A stretch of 30,731 nucleotides of DNA from the NCBI GenBank assembly GCA_964483805.1, contig CAZADH010000034.1:1-30731 (forward strand). Reading direction: 5' to 3'. The position numbers were made by a program, and so were the translations under genes. This DNA is from CAZADH01 sp964483805 (GTDB lineage Bacteria; Muiribacteriota; Ozemobacteria; Ozemobacterales; Ozemobacteraceae). This document shows positions 15,701 through 23,745 of this stretch, piece by piece. The first letter of the stretch is position 1. Each line of letters starts with the position of its first letter. The notes beneath the pieces are model-generated. The model made no database searches. It was not told where the DNA came from and saw only the letters and a list, made by a program, of their open reading frames with translations.

Positions 15701-18700
15701 GTTCCTCTCATCGGCTTCGCGCTGCAACACCTGATGTTGTGCCATGTCGGCACTTGCGAGAGACCGCCACACCACGATTGCTGGTGTCGTTAACAGCAGG
15801 AATCCGGCGAGAAACAGCGCAAAGCGGAAAGTCGCAGTATGGTGTCTTGCTACTGGGGTCGTCGGTTGAGTTGTGAAGCCAGCGTCCCGCGCGTTGGCTC
15901 GCGGAGCGCCCGGTTCGGGTGCGCGGTGGGGAGAAGCCGGTTCGGCGTTACCGGGCATCGACCATCGGGTGGTCGTATTGCTGGTGTATGTCTCCTGTGA
16001 TGCTCTTGCCCCGGGTTCGGTAGTGCCTGCAATATCCGGCGCAACGGCCAGGGCCGCCATTGGTGCCGCGATGGTCGTGAGGTCGGCGGGGTCTACTCCC
16101 GCAAGATCGGCAACGGTCCGGCTGATCACGAGAGGCCACGACGGACACTGCTTGCTGGCCGCTTCCAAACGGGTGGCTTCCTTCACGGGTTCACCAACCA
16201 TCGTGAAGTCGAGTCGCGAGGTGGGGCTGCCGATGCCGCCGACCACGAGGGAGCCGGCCGCGATACCGATGCCGATCGCGTAGGGAAACTCCCGGCGGGC
16301 GGTGCGCGCGGCGTTGATGCGGGCCAGTTCGTGCAGCATCGCATGCCCCGCGCGGCAGGCGGCACGCGCTGTCTGCTCGAGCCCGGCATCCGGCCCGGAC
16401 GGTTCGAAAATGGCTTGAATGGCGTCGCCGATGAATTTGTCGACGCGACCGCCATGCGCCGAAATGATTGCATCCATGCGCGTGTAGTGCTGGTTCAACA
16501 ACGCGGTCATGACCGCGGGGGGATGGTGTTCGCAATGGGTGGTGAAGTCACGAATGTCTGAGACGAGGACGACGGCCTCTAGTCGATGGCCGGCCCCGAG
16601 ATGGGCCAGATCACGCGTCGAGGCGATGGCGTCCAGAGCTTTGCCCGAGACCAGCGCGGCTAGGCGCCGGCGGGTGCGCAGACCGGCGATCATTTCGGTG
16701 AAGGCGCACGTCAGTTGACCCAGTTCGTCGGGGCGGGCCAGATCGATCGATTGGTCGAGATCACCGACGGCGACGGCGTCGAGTGCCGCTTTGAGTTTAG
16801 CGATGGGCGTAACGATGCGGGTGCCCATCCAGAGTCCGAGCACGATCATGATGCCCAGGCTGACGACCAGAGACAGCCAGAGGTGACGTGCCATCTGGGC
16901 GAGATCCTGAGTGACCGGCGTCAATGGTGTTCCCATGGCGAGGATCATGTCGTTCATTTCGCGTGATGGCTGCGCGATCGAGACATACTGCCGGGCCTCG
17001 TCGACCACGAACACCGAGCCCTGCCGCACCGACGCGGTATTGGCGGTTGCATCGAGCAGGTGGCGGGTGAGGCGGGTTCCGCCGCTGACCGGTTCGAGTT
17101 GTCCGCGAACCCGGCGAAATGCGACAAAGTCGAGATCCGGCTGAGTGGCGCGGAGATGCCCGCTGGTGGTTTGCATGGCCGAGCGATCGAGATCGTTCTG
17201 CTGCCAAACCACGACCAGGCTGAACCTGGGGCGCCCGGCCACGGTGATGAAGTCGTGCAACTTGACGGTTTGGGAACGGCCGACCCGCATCAGTTCAGGC
17301 ATGCCGCAGGTGGCGAGGAGCGACGAAATTGCATCGGAACCGCAACTTTCCTCGTAGGCAGCGAGCAGGGCACGATCCTCTGTCGACAGCGGATCTGGAG
17401 GCAGACGCACGGTGGGATCGTGGTTGAGCATCATGTGTCGCAAGGTGCGGGTCATCGAACTGCGGTAGAAACGAACCATGGGTCGGACGTCGTCGAACTG
17501 GATCTCATTGGAACCGGTGGCGATGTACTGTCCGTTGCTGTCGTAGAGACAGATTGCCGCGACCGAGAGGGCCGGTGAAGCGGTGCGAAAATGCCAGGTG
17601 AGTCGATCGCACACCGACGCTCGTTGACGGTGCGGGCCAATCTGCAAAGCCGCCAACAACTCGGGATCGGCCAACGTGCGGCCAAATGCTGCCAGATAGT
17701 TTTCCTGCAGTTGATTGCGCCGGTGCTCGATTGCGCCGATCTCGGCCGTCAAGCGTGCTTGCATGTTGGCCAGCAACGTGGCTTCGTGTTCCTCCAGGGT
17801 GACGCGGGCCGCGATGAGTCCCAGGCCGATCGGGAGTGCGGAGGCGACGACGAACAAGCCGGCAAAACGCCATGACAGGCCGATGCGCATAGGTCTGCCG
17901 GCGACGGCATGGCGTGAAGCCAGGAGGAACAACAACAGCGCCGCAAGCACGTCGAGAGCGATGATCCCCGGTGCGAGTGGTTGTTGCGGTATGATGGGTA
18001 GCGCAATCAACGCGAGGTGACGTGCATCAGGAATGTACCACGTAAATACGCGATATTGACCGAGTCGCTTTCCCCAGGGAACCCCATCGCGTTCAATCTG
18101 CTCGAAGGGAAGACCATCCTTGCGGTTGGCCAGTTGCCGGCGAAAATCGGCCAGCCAGCGTCGGAACGTGGGCGAGCGGGCGAACGCGCTGGCCAGGACG
18201 TCGCAGCGCGGCCGTCCGACGAGTTGCACGAACCCGGTGAGCGGAAGTCCTGCGGGATTGCCTGGTCGGCCGGCCAAACCCGCGGTGCCGTGCGTGCTCG
18301 AACCAGACAGGCCGGCGGCAAGGCTGTCGGCCAGTTGCCGTCGGGCCAGACGCAAGCCGACGACCGTCGTCGTTGCGTTGTCTGGGGTCAGGAGAAAGTA
18401 GCCGCCGAGCGGACGTCCGGCGCGATCGCGCCAGACATCCCAGATCAACCAGTGAAAGCGGTTGGTGTAGACGATGCGTGTCGGCACGCCGCATTGCGTG
18501 CGGGCCAGCAGTTCGATGGGGATCTGGCCGCCGAAAAGGGAATCGATCAGTTTCTGTCCGCGCTGCCGTTCCGCACCGGTCGCCCGTCGCTCGGACTCGA
18601 GCACCAGATGGGCGAATGCGGTGGCCATGCTGCGTCGGCCCGTGCGGCTGCGCTCGGGTCCCAGGAGCAGTTCCGGGGCAACCGAGCCGGCAAGCCGATC

Positions 18701-19144
18701 TTGCGGCAGGCGGAACACCCACAACTCATGCGCCGGAAACGGGGGCTGCAGGACGGCCCGGGCCACGGCAGGGAGCAGGTCGGGACGTGCTTCGCCGGCG
18801 GTGTCGGTCGGTGTCCCCGTGGCCTGGTTGTGGTCCGCTGGCGGGTTGATGAACCCCAGCGGTTCACCCAGTTTCTGGTGGAGTTGGCCATGAAACCGCA
18901 CCAGTTGTCGGTGGAAACGCCAGGTCTCCCCCAGAGCGGCCAGCAACTGTCGGGCCTGTTCCTCCTGGGCAACGCCGGCCCGTCGATACGCCCGCTCGTT
19001 CTTGACCTTCCAGCCGATATTGATGACCAGTAACGGCACGACGGCCATCAACATGGGTAATATTACGGTAATGCTTCGTTTGGGGACCTGTGGGCGTCTG
19101 GTGGTTGGTGGTTGTGAACCCGCGGGAAAAACGCCTGGCACCAC
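12779..19144 (-). CDS. Fused double class III nucleotidyl cyclase, two sensor-HAMP-cyclase modules in one chain
   Basis: One uninterrupted 2121-codon frame contains the same module twice: helix, extracytoplasmic region, helix pair, second extracytoplasmic region, helix, HAMP, class III cyclase. Module 1 has helices near 25-45, 372-450 and 752-780, HAMP about 780-830 and a cyclase about 850-1015. Module 2 has helices near 1105-1122, 1455-1512 and 1835-1862, HAMP about 1860-1915 and a cyclase about 1930-2115. A Pro/Ala/Thr-rich linker joins them. Class III cyclases make cAMP or cGMP from NTPs at a dimer interface. Cyclase 1 has metal ligands D863 and D907 and keeps R992, but the Asn is K988. 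Cyclase 2 has G1944 for the first metal Asp, keeps D1988, and has K1984, T2051, N2058 and R2062. Start GTG 19144 lies 4 bases after the RND stop, with AAGGA upstream. The gene converges on the Rpn pair. Confidence 0.88.
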   Translation of the reverse strand: MVPGVFPAGSQPPTTRRPQVPKRSITVILPMLMAVVPLLVINIGWKVKNERAYRRAGVAQEEQARQLLAALGETWRFHRQLVRFHGQLHQKLGEPLGFINPPADHNQATGTPTDTAGEARPDLLPAVARAVLQPPFPAHELWVFRLPQDRLAGSVAPELLLGPERSRTGRRSMATAFAHLVLESERRATGAERQRGQKLIDSLFGGQIPIELLARTQCGVPTRIVYTNRFHWLIWDVWRDRAGRPLGGYFLLTPDNATTTVVGLRLARRQLADSLAAGLSGSSTHGTAGLAGRPGNPAGLPLTGFVQLVGRPRCDVLASAFARSPTFRRWLADFRRQLANRKDGLPFEQIERDGVPWGKRLGQYRVFTWYIPDARHLALIALPIIPQQPLAPGIIALDVLAALLLFLLASRHAVAGRPMRIGLSWRFAGLFVVASALPIGLGLIAARVTLEEHEATLLANMQARLTAEIGAIEHRRNQLQENYLAAFGRTLADPELLAALQIGPHRQRASVCDRLTWHFRTASPALSVAAICLYDSNGQYIATGSNEIQFDDVRPMVRFYRSSMTRTLRHMMLNHDPTVRLPPDPLSTEDRALLAAYEESCGSDAISSLLATCGMPELMRVGRSQTVKLHDFITVAGRPRFSLVVVWQQNDLDRSAMQTTSGHLRATQPDLDFVAFRRVRGQLEPVSGGTRLTRHLLDATANTASVRQGSVFVVDEARQYVSIAQPSREMNDMILAMGTPLTPVTQDLAQMARHLWLSLVVSLGIMIVLGLWMGTRIVTPIAKLKAALDAVAVGDLDQSIDLARPDELGQLTCAFTEMIAGLRTRRRLAALVSGKALDAIASTRDLAHLGAGHRLEAVVLVSDIRDFTTHCEHHPPAVMTALLNQHYTRMDAIISAHGGRVDKFIGDAIQAIFEPSGPDAGLEQTARAACRAGHAMLHELARINAARTARREFPYAIGIGIAAGSLVVGGIGSPTSRLDFTMVGEPVKEATRLEAASKQCPSWPLVISRTVADLAGVDPADLTTIAAPMAALAVAPDIAGTTEPGARASQETYTSNTTTRWSMPGNAEPASPHRAPEPGAPRANARDAGFTTQPTTPVARHHTATFRFALFLAGFLLLTTPAIVVWRSLASADMAQHQVLQREADERNRAALRLVKAQDFAESLIDQRMREFAEEIARRVASSGPSLTREKLGLTGSETLLAGDRSNSAIRPVAVAVVRPRHDRWAAPAEVCMVGVASADARDLGRLVAYLADWSANVLPSWEVSETERSLQSFVNTQLGMNLPVRDLTARNRGHCRAGFLSGRPVWWFWQTLAITDPQAVTTTILSQAAQEGVTPRIAPILTQIPKVIGAAMIAIPREPITARRKAHMLMANYDDGDTALVLLSPDGNERYPSPQWGHGALARWLTTADFANPPSGWVIASDQVTLGNPYRVIAATRRAEPQTVFGLSPGTARALNLAALGGTLLAAVILWILTVYFDAGIAVSLSRQLWFGFLLAALLPLATTFALAATLIQEHRDTTVREVRTAMRNKIDDAHRRKTAYRAWLVENLFNLARSPKMLAVARRVHQQAMASGKNASAANDRLLATFDALAHHVYRRPIVKISFSSSVLVGPHGFRRSYRYAGMRGHVGNSDQLAESLSFIGGSRLLLLNPDLPHRDDARTLTETTKQELTTSAGLDIMRSIYGPDLFFHLLAGWHEPMRMVSSVGMTFIAPILSPSEQKPEYLFIWIFAVSMPDWHAILRVANAQSGTHPFFTSRLDYLGEPPTPRGSVALPTIGAVAQLTALINAPVSLRISEVNTRYLAESVLDPHGQQLVTVGISPEIPIDEASRRLAQTFNLLLSLALLATVLLAMSASRDLLAPIEALGEGMRAIDAARYDHRLPEERADELGDLCRTFNQMARGLEERELLGRMVSASARKAVLSDADADRSRTGESRDLTVLFLGVPGFAHICATADPVTLIANLNRQAGVICSEIERAGGDVDKMIGDKILAVFHHLNSSPAAATQGALDAGQRLLAAAARGDMPYPVALGIHAGPVLIGLLGAGDRQDHTVIGDTVNTAARVEALAEDLHQEPRLIMTSTACDLLGAAAPPSRPLAVTAVKGKRRAVQLFQPIGTVRGDA

Positions 19145-19148
19145 CGTA

Positions 19149-21548
19149 TCAGTCCTTGGGTTCTGTCGGTGACGCGGGCGGAATGGGGATCGGGCGGAAC
19201 AACTGCAGTGCCACCGGCGTGATCAGGAGCTCGCAAACCAGGTCGACGGCAACGCCGATTGAAATGAAGATGCCGAAATACCGCGTCGGCGAAAATGTTG
19301 ACAACGTCAATACAACAAAGCCGGCGCAGAGGGTCAGCATGGTCAGGAAGGTGGCCCTCCCCTTGTGGACCATGGTGCGCACCAGTGCCTCGTGTTCGTT
19401 GCCGTCTTTCTTCAACTCGTGCTTGAACTGGTGAATGATGTGGATGGTGTCGTCGACGGCCAGACCGATGGCAATCGAGGCAATCATGCCCGTGGCCGTG
19501 CTGAACGTGGTGCCGGTCAGTCCCATAATGCCGTACGTGTAGATGACCGGGATCACATTGGGGAAGATCGCGGTCAGTCCGACCTTCCAGGAGCCGAAGA
19601 ATATGGCCATCAGCACGGTGATGATCGCCAGCGACATCGAGAAACTGGTGATCTCGTTGTAGGCAATGACCTGGGCCACGTCGGCCCACATGGCCGCGCG
19701 TCCGGTGATCGTCGCTTTGATCGGCACGCCGGCGAATTCTCGGTTGATGTGGCCGCGGATCACCGCGAAGGCTTCGACCATCTCGCGGGACGTGCGATCG
19801 CGCATGCGCAGCGACACATGGGTCGTCATGGCGTTCGAGGCGATGAACTCGCCAAGCATGCCGCCGCTGGGAAACGCCGTAAACGTGCTGATCTCCAGGG
19901 GGCGCGCGCCGAAATTGAAGGTCTCGGAGGCGAAGCGGCGCCCGCCCGAGGCCACCGCCAGCTCGAGATCGTTCGCATCGTCGGCGAGTTCCTCGGGGTC
20001 GGACGCCGGCGTCGGCGAGTAGAAGTTCAGATAGTCGTGAATCTCCTGTTCGGTGGCCGGAATGTGATTGGGTTCGCCGCTGAACATGCGGTCGAAATCC
20101 TGCACCAGGTCAACATACGACAGCGACTTGTCGAGGATGCTGATGCTTGCCAGGCTGTCTTGCAAGCGCCGCACCCGATGCACCATGTCGACCTGCGTGA
20201 ACCGGGGGCCGCTGCTCTCTAGCAGAATCTCGACGGGGACGATGCCGCACAGGTTCTTTTCGACGTAGCGGTTGGCGTCCTGGATGGCATGATCGGCCGG
20301 CAGGAAACGAATGAGGCTGGTCTCGATCGGCAGAATCGAGATGCCATACAGAGAAATGGCCAGGAAAGCGAGAATCAGGCACCACACCTTGCGTGGATTG
20401 CCCAGAAGAAAGCGGGCGAGCCGCTCGAGATCGAGTTCGAGCCAGCGGATCGACCCGACATGCTTGCCGGTGCAGCGCGTGAGCATGATCAGCGCCGGCA
20501 CCAGGGTCAGCGCCAACAGCATGGCGAATACGGTGCCGAGTGCAGAATAGGCGCCAAACTGCGCGATCGCATCGACCGACTGGTAGATCAACGAACCGAA
20601 GCCGATCATGGTGGCCACGCCGGAGATCAAGAACGGGCGCAGCACATGCCGCATCGATTGGTGCAACAAGGCGGGGTCGAAGGTGTCGGTGTGACGCGTG
20701 CTTTCGAAATACTCTGTCAATACATGAATGACAAAGGTCAAGGCCACCGACAACACCATCGGTGGCAGGATCGAAGTGACGAAGTTGACCGAGTTGCCCA
20801 TCGCCATCATCGTTCCCTTGGTCCAGATCAGGGCGCAGATGATCGCCAACAAAGGCGCGAACAGACCGAAAGACGAGCGATAGAGCAGCCACAACACTCC
20901 GGCCATCAACAACACGGTCAATGGTGAGAACAACTTCTGATCGCGTCGGGTCATCTCGATGATCAGCCGGGTGATCTCGGGCACGCCGGTGAGTTGCGTG
21001 CCCAGCGGCATATTGCGGTCGAGGACTGCGCTCACCTCGGCGATCGAATCGGCGACCAGATCCCCCGTTTCCTGCTTCAGGCGGATGACCAGACCACCCA
21101 CCTTCCAGTCGGATGAAATGATGAGCCGGTCCATCGTCGTGGTCTTCTTCATGTTCTCGACGTAACGCTCGAGTTGGCGTTCGTCCTCGAGAAACTGCTC
21201 GAGCTGTTGCCATGTAGAAACGCCGAGATTCACCCGCAGGGCGGTGATTGGCGACAGAACTGTCTGCACATTGTGCAGTTCGAGCAGGGCCTGCTCGGTG
21301 GCGAACAACCGTCGCACCAGGGGGCGGTCGATCTTGTCGACCGGAAACGCCGCGAGCAGGATGCGGTCGTTGCCAAATGTGTTGAGAAACCGGTAATAGG
21401 CGGCGAGCGCTTCGTCGTGCAATACATTGTCTTCGAGCTTGTTGTCGATGCGCTCGAGGCGGGCGAACGGGGCCAGTTTCGCCGTGATCAACAGAACAAC
21501 GATCACGACCAGCCAGGCGAGACGACGGTTGCCGAACAATGTGTGCAT
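19149..21548 (-). CDS. RND superfamily exporter, MMPL/SSD type
   Basis: The 799-residue protein has the two-fold RND layout: an N-terminal helix (LAWLVVIVVLLITAKLAPF), a large periplasmic loop, a bundle of five helices, then a second copy beginning near FLLGNPRKVWCLILAFLAISL. The second half has IAIGLAVDDTIHIIHQFKHE, the charged transmembrane motif used for proton coupling in this superfamily; the first half lacks the matching Asp pair (LTFVIHVLTEYFES). No membrane-fusion or outer-membrane partner is encoded nearby, which fits the single-component HAE3/hopanoid-exporter-like group. Substrate is unknown, possibly lipids. ATG 21548 has only weak GAAG upstream; TATAGA at 21567-21562 could be a -10 placing the transcript start very near the ATG. 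The cyclase gene follows after 4 bases, suggesting a shared function. Confidence 0.85.
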   Translation of the reverse strand: MHTLFGNRRLAWLVVIVVLLITAKLAPFARLERIDNKLEDNVLHDEALAAYYRFLNTFGNDRILLAAFPVDKIDRPLVRRLFATEQALLELHNVQTVLSPITALRVNLGVSTWQQLEQFLEDERQLERYVENMKKTTTMDRLIISSDWKVGGLVIRLKQETGDLVADSIAEVSAVLDRNMPLGTQLTGVPEITRLIIEMTRRDQKLFSPLTVLLMAGVLWLLYRSSFGLFAPLLAIICALIWTKGTMMAMGNSVNFVTSILPPMVLSVALTFVIHVLTEYFESTRHTDTFDPALLHQSMRHVLRPFLISGVATMIGFGSLIYQSVDAIAQFGAYSALGTVFAMLLALTLVPALIMLTRCTGKHVGSIRWLELDLERLARFLLGNPRKVWCLILAFLAISLYGISILPIETSLIRFLPADHAIQDANRYVEKNLCGIVPVEILLESSGPRFTQVDMVHRVRRLQDSLASISILDKSLSYVDLVQDFDRMFSGEPNHIPATEQEIHDYLNFYSPTPASDPEELADDANDLELAVASGGRRFASETFNFGARPLEISTFTAFPSGGMLGEFIASNAMTTHVSLRMRDRTSREMVEAFAVIRGHINREFAGVPIKATITGRAAMWADVAQVIAYNEITSFSMSLAIITVLMAIFFGSWKVGLTAIFPNVIPVIYTYGIMGLTGTTFSTATGMIASIAIGLAVDDTIHIIHQFKHELKKDGNEHEALVRTMVHKGRATFLTMLTLCAGFVVLTLSTFSPTRYFGIFISIGVAVDLVCELLITPVALQLFRPIPIPPASPTEPKD

Positions 21549-21608
21549 GGTAATGCTTCAGTCTATAGCGGCCCGGCGAATTTGCAAAACGTGACCGCTC
21601 GAAGCGCC

Positions 21609-21653
21609 CGAAAAACAAACCCCGGCAGCCCGATGTCTCGGACTGCCGGGGTT
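21609..21653 (-). terminator. Rho-independent terminator of tpiA
   Basis: On the minus strand AACCCCGGCAG (21653-21643) pairs perfectly with CTGCCGGGGTT (21628-21618), followed by TGTTTTTCG. It ends the glycolytic cluster before the RND gene. Confidence 0.92.
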
Positions 21654-21670
21654 GCGGTGTGCGCGTTCGG

Positions 21671-22423
21671 TTAGTAGAGTACCAGTTTCGCGAACGACTC
21701 CGGATCGAGGCTGGCGCCGCCAACGAGGCCACCGTCGATGCCGTCTTGCTCCATGTAGCTCTTGAAATTCTCGGGCTTGACCGACCCGCCGTAGAGAATG
21801 CGGATCTTGTCGGCCGCGGCCACGCCGTAGCGCGAATGGATGAACTCGCGGATCAACGCGATCGCATCCTTGGCGTCTTTGGTCGTCGCATTCTTGCCCG
21901 TGCCGATGGCCCAGACCGGCTCGTAGGCAATGACGAAGTTGGTCAGTTGCGTCTCGGTGACGCCCTGTAGACCTTTCTCCATCTGTTGCAGGATGACCTG
22001 CTCGGTCAGTTTCTTCTCGCGTTCTTCGAGCTTCTCGCCAACGCAGAGCACCGGATACAACCCGGCCTTCAGGGCGGCGTGCACCTTCTTGTTGATCAGT
22101 TCGTCGTTCTCGCCGAACACCCAACGTCGCTCGGAATGCCCGAGAATGACGTATTCACAATTGACATCTTTGAGCATTCCGGTCGAGACTTCACCAGTGA
22201 ACGCGCCTTTCTCTTCGAAGTACATGTTCTGGCCGCCAAGGCGGATGGACGTGTCGCGGCGGGCCTGATCGACCGCCGACAACAACGTGTACGGCGGACA
22301 GACCAGCACTTCGCGGTTGCGCACGTCGCGGATCTTGGGGGCGAGCGCGGCGATGAACGACTTCGCCTCGGCCGTGGTCTTGTGCATCTTCCAGTTGGCG
22401 GCAATCAGGGGCATACGGGCCAT
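21671..22423 (-). CDS. tpiA: Triosephosphate isomerase
   Basis: The 250-residue protein is full length for the family, which interconverts dihydroxyacetone phosphate and glyceraldehyde 3-phosphate in the cytoplasm. Catalytic residues are all present: K12 in NWKMH, H96 in ILGHSERR and E168 in AYEPVWAIGTG (also loop 6). The phosphate-binding LYGGSVKPEN and DGGLVGGASL near the C-terminus are intact. The ATG at 22423 follows the pgk stop by 5 bases, and its GGGAG ribosome binding site lies in the last pgk codons, so the two are probably translationally coupled. The second Met (MPLIAANWKMH) is a possible alternative start. Confidence 0.97.
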   Translation of the reverse strand: MARMPLIAANWKMHKTTAEAKSFIAALAPKIRDVRNREVLVCPPYTLLSAVDQARRDTSIRLGGQNMYFEEKGAFTGEVSTGMLKDVNCEYVILGHSERRWVFGENDELINKKVHAALKAGLYPVLCVGEKLEEREKKLTEQVILQQMEKGLQGVTETQLTNFVIAYEPVWAIGTGKNATTKDAKDAIALIREFIHSRYGVAAADKIRILYGGSVKPENFKSYMEQDGIDGGLVGGASLDPESFAKLVLY

Positions 22424-22428
22424 GGTGT

Positions 22429-23628
22429 TCAGGCTCCCATCATGTTCTTGATGTCGCGCGAGAAGATGGCAATGCCGGGCAGTTTCTTGCCTTCGAGGAA
22501 CTCGAGCGAGGCGCCGCCGCCGGTCGACACGTGCGTGAACTTGGATTCCATGCCCATGTTCTCGACCGCCGTGGCCGAGTCACCGCCACCGACGACCGTG
22601 GTTGCCGACAGACCGGTCAGCACCTCAGCCAACGCCTTGGTGCCGGCATCGAACGGTTTGGTCTCGAACGCGCCCATCGGGCCGTTCCACAACACGACCT
22701 TGGCCTTCTTCAGTTCGGCTGCGAACAACTCGATCGTCTTCGGACCGACGTCGAGACCCTTCTGGTCGGCCGGGATCGCCTTGATATCGACCGTCTTGAC
22801 CGGTACGCCCTCTTTGAGCTCGGCCGCGACAACGGCGTCGACGGGCAGGATCAGCTTGCGGCTCTTCGCCTTGGCCGTTTCCATGAGCTTTTTCGCGAGG
22901 TCGAGCTTGTCGGTCTCGCACAGCGACGTGCCGATCTCGAGACCCTGGGCCTTCAAGAAAGTGAACGCCATCGCGCCACCGATCAGGAGCGCATCGCACT
23001 TCTCGAGCAGGTTCTCGATGACTTCGATCTTGTCGCTGACCTTGGCGCCGCCGAGAATGCCGATCAACGGGCGATCGGGATTGTCGGTGACCTTCGACAG
23101 ATAGGTGATCTCTTTGTCCATCAAAAAGCCCGCGTAGGCCGGCAGGTAGTCGGCGAGGCCGGCGGTCGTCGCATGGGCGCGGTGGGCGGTGCCGAATGCG
23201 TCGTTGACGTAGATCTCACCCATGGCCGCCAGTTTCTTGGCGAAGGCGGGGTCGTTCTTCTCTTCTTCGGGGTAGAAGCGGACGTTCTCGAGCAGCAGCA
23301 CTTCGCCGTCTTTCAACGCCATCGCCATCTGCTTGGCCTCATCGCTGATGCAATCGGCGGCGAACTTGACCTCTTTGCCGAGCAACTGCGCCAGCCGCTC
23401 GCACACAGGCTTGAGCGAGGTCTTGGGGTCGGGATTCGACTTGGGCCGACCGAGGTGGCTGGTGATGATCAGCCGGCCGCCCTGGTCGATGATGTGCTTC
23501 AAAGTCGGGATGGTGGCGCGGATGCGCTTGTCGTTGGTGATCTTGCCCTCTTTGCACGGGACGTTGAAATCAACGCGGATCAGCGTGCGCTTGCCCTTGA
23601 ACTGGATGTCTTTGATGGTGCGGAACAT
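22429..23628 (-). CDS. pgk: Phosphoglycerate kinase
   Basis: The 399-residue protein has the usual bacterial length and catalyses phosphate transfer from 1,3-bisphosphoglycerate to ADP in glycolysis. Signature sequences are present in order: RVDFNVPCK, SHLGRPKSNPD, LLENVRFYPEEE, NDAFGTAHRAHATT (substrate domain), the hinge, GGAKVSDKIEVIENLL, WNGPMGAFE, and TTVVGGGDSATAVENMG with the glycine-rich nucleotide loop. ATG 23628 has AAGGAGGA 12 bases upstream. It lies 117 bases after gap, with a hairpin in between, and directly before tpiA. Confidence 0.97.
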   Translation of the reverse strand: MFRTIKDIQFKGKRTLIRVDFNVPCKEGKITNDKRIRATIPTLKHIIDQGGRLIITSHLGRPKSNPDPKTSLKPVCERLAQLLGKEVKFAADCISDEAKQMAMALKDGEVLLLENVRFYPEEEKNDPAFAKKLAAMGEIYVNDAFGTAHRAHATTAGLADYLPAYAGFLMDKEITYLSKVTDNPDRPLIGILGGAKVSDKIEVIENLLEKCDALLIGGAMAFTFLKAQGLEIGTSLCETDKLDLAKKLMETAKAKSRKLILPVDAVVAAELKEGVPVKTVDIKAIPADQKGLDVGPKTIELFAAELKKAKVVLWNGPMGAFETKPFDAGTKALAEVLTGLSATTVVGGGDSATAVENMGMESKFTHVSTGGGASLEFLEGKKLPGIAIFSRDIKNMMGA

Positions 23629-23703
23629 GGACTGGTATGGTCCTCCTTCGCCTGCAAATTTGCCGGTTGGGGAATGAAATACGTTGTATGCGATCGATAC
23701 GGA

Positions 23704-23737
23704 AAGGTCGCGGCAGCCATTGGGCCGCCGCGACCTT
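23704..23737 (-). other. Hairpin between gap and pgk
   Basis: On the minus strand AAGGTCGCGGC (23737-23727) pairs with GCCGCGACCTT (23714-23704), a perfect 11-bp stem just after the gap stop. Only TTTCC follows, so it is a poor terminator. It may trim or stabilise the gap message, allowing more GAPDH than the downstream enzymes. Confidence 0.6.
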
Positions 23738-23745
23738 CGCGGTGA

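Noticed and set aside
15958..15958. Separate start for the second half of the double cyclase
   Set aside because: The ATG at 15958 has no ribosome binding site at a usable distance and lies in the middle of an unbroken frame, so I keep a single protein. Internal initiation cannot be fully excluded.
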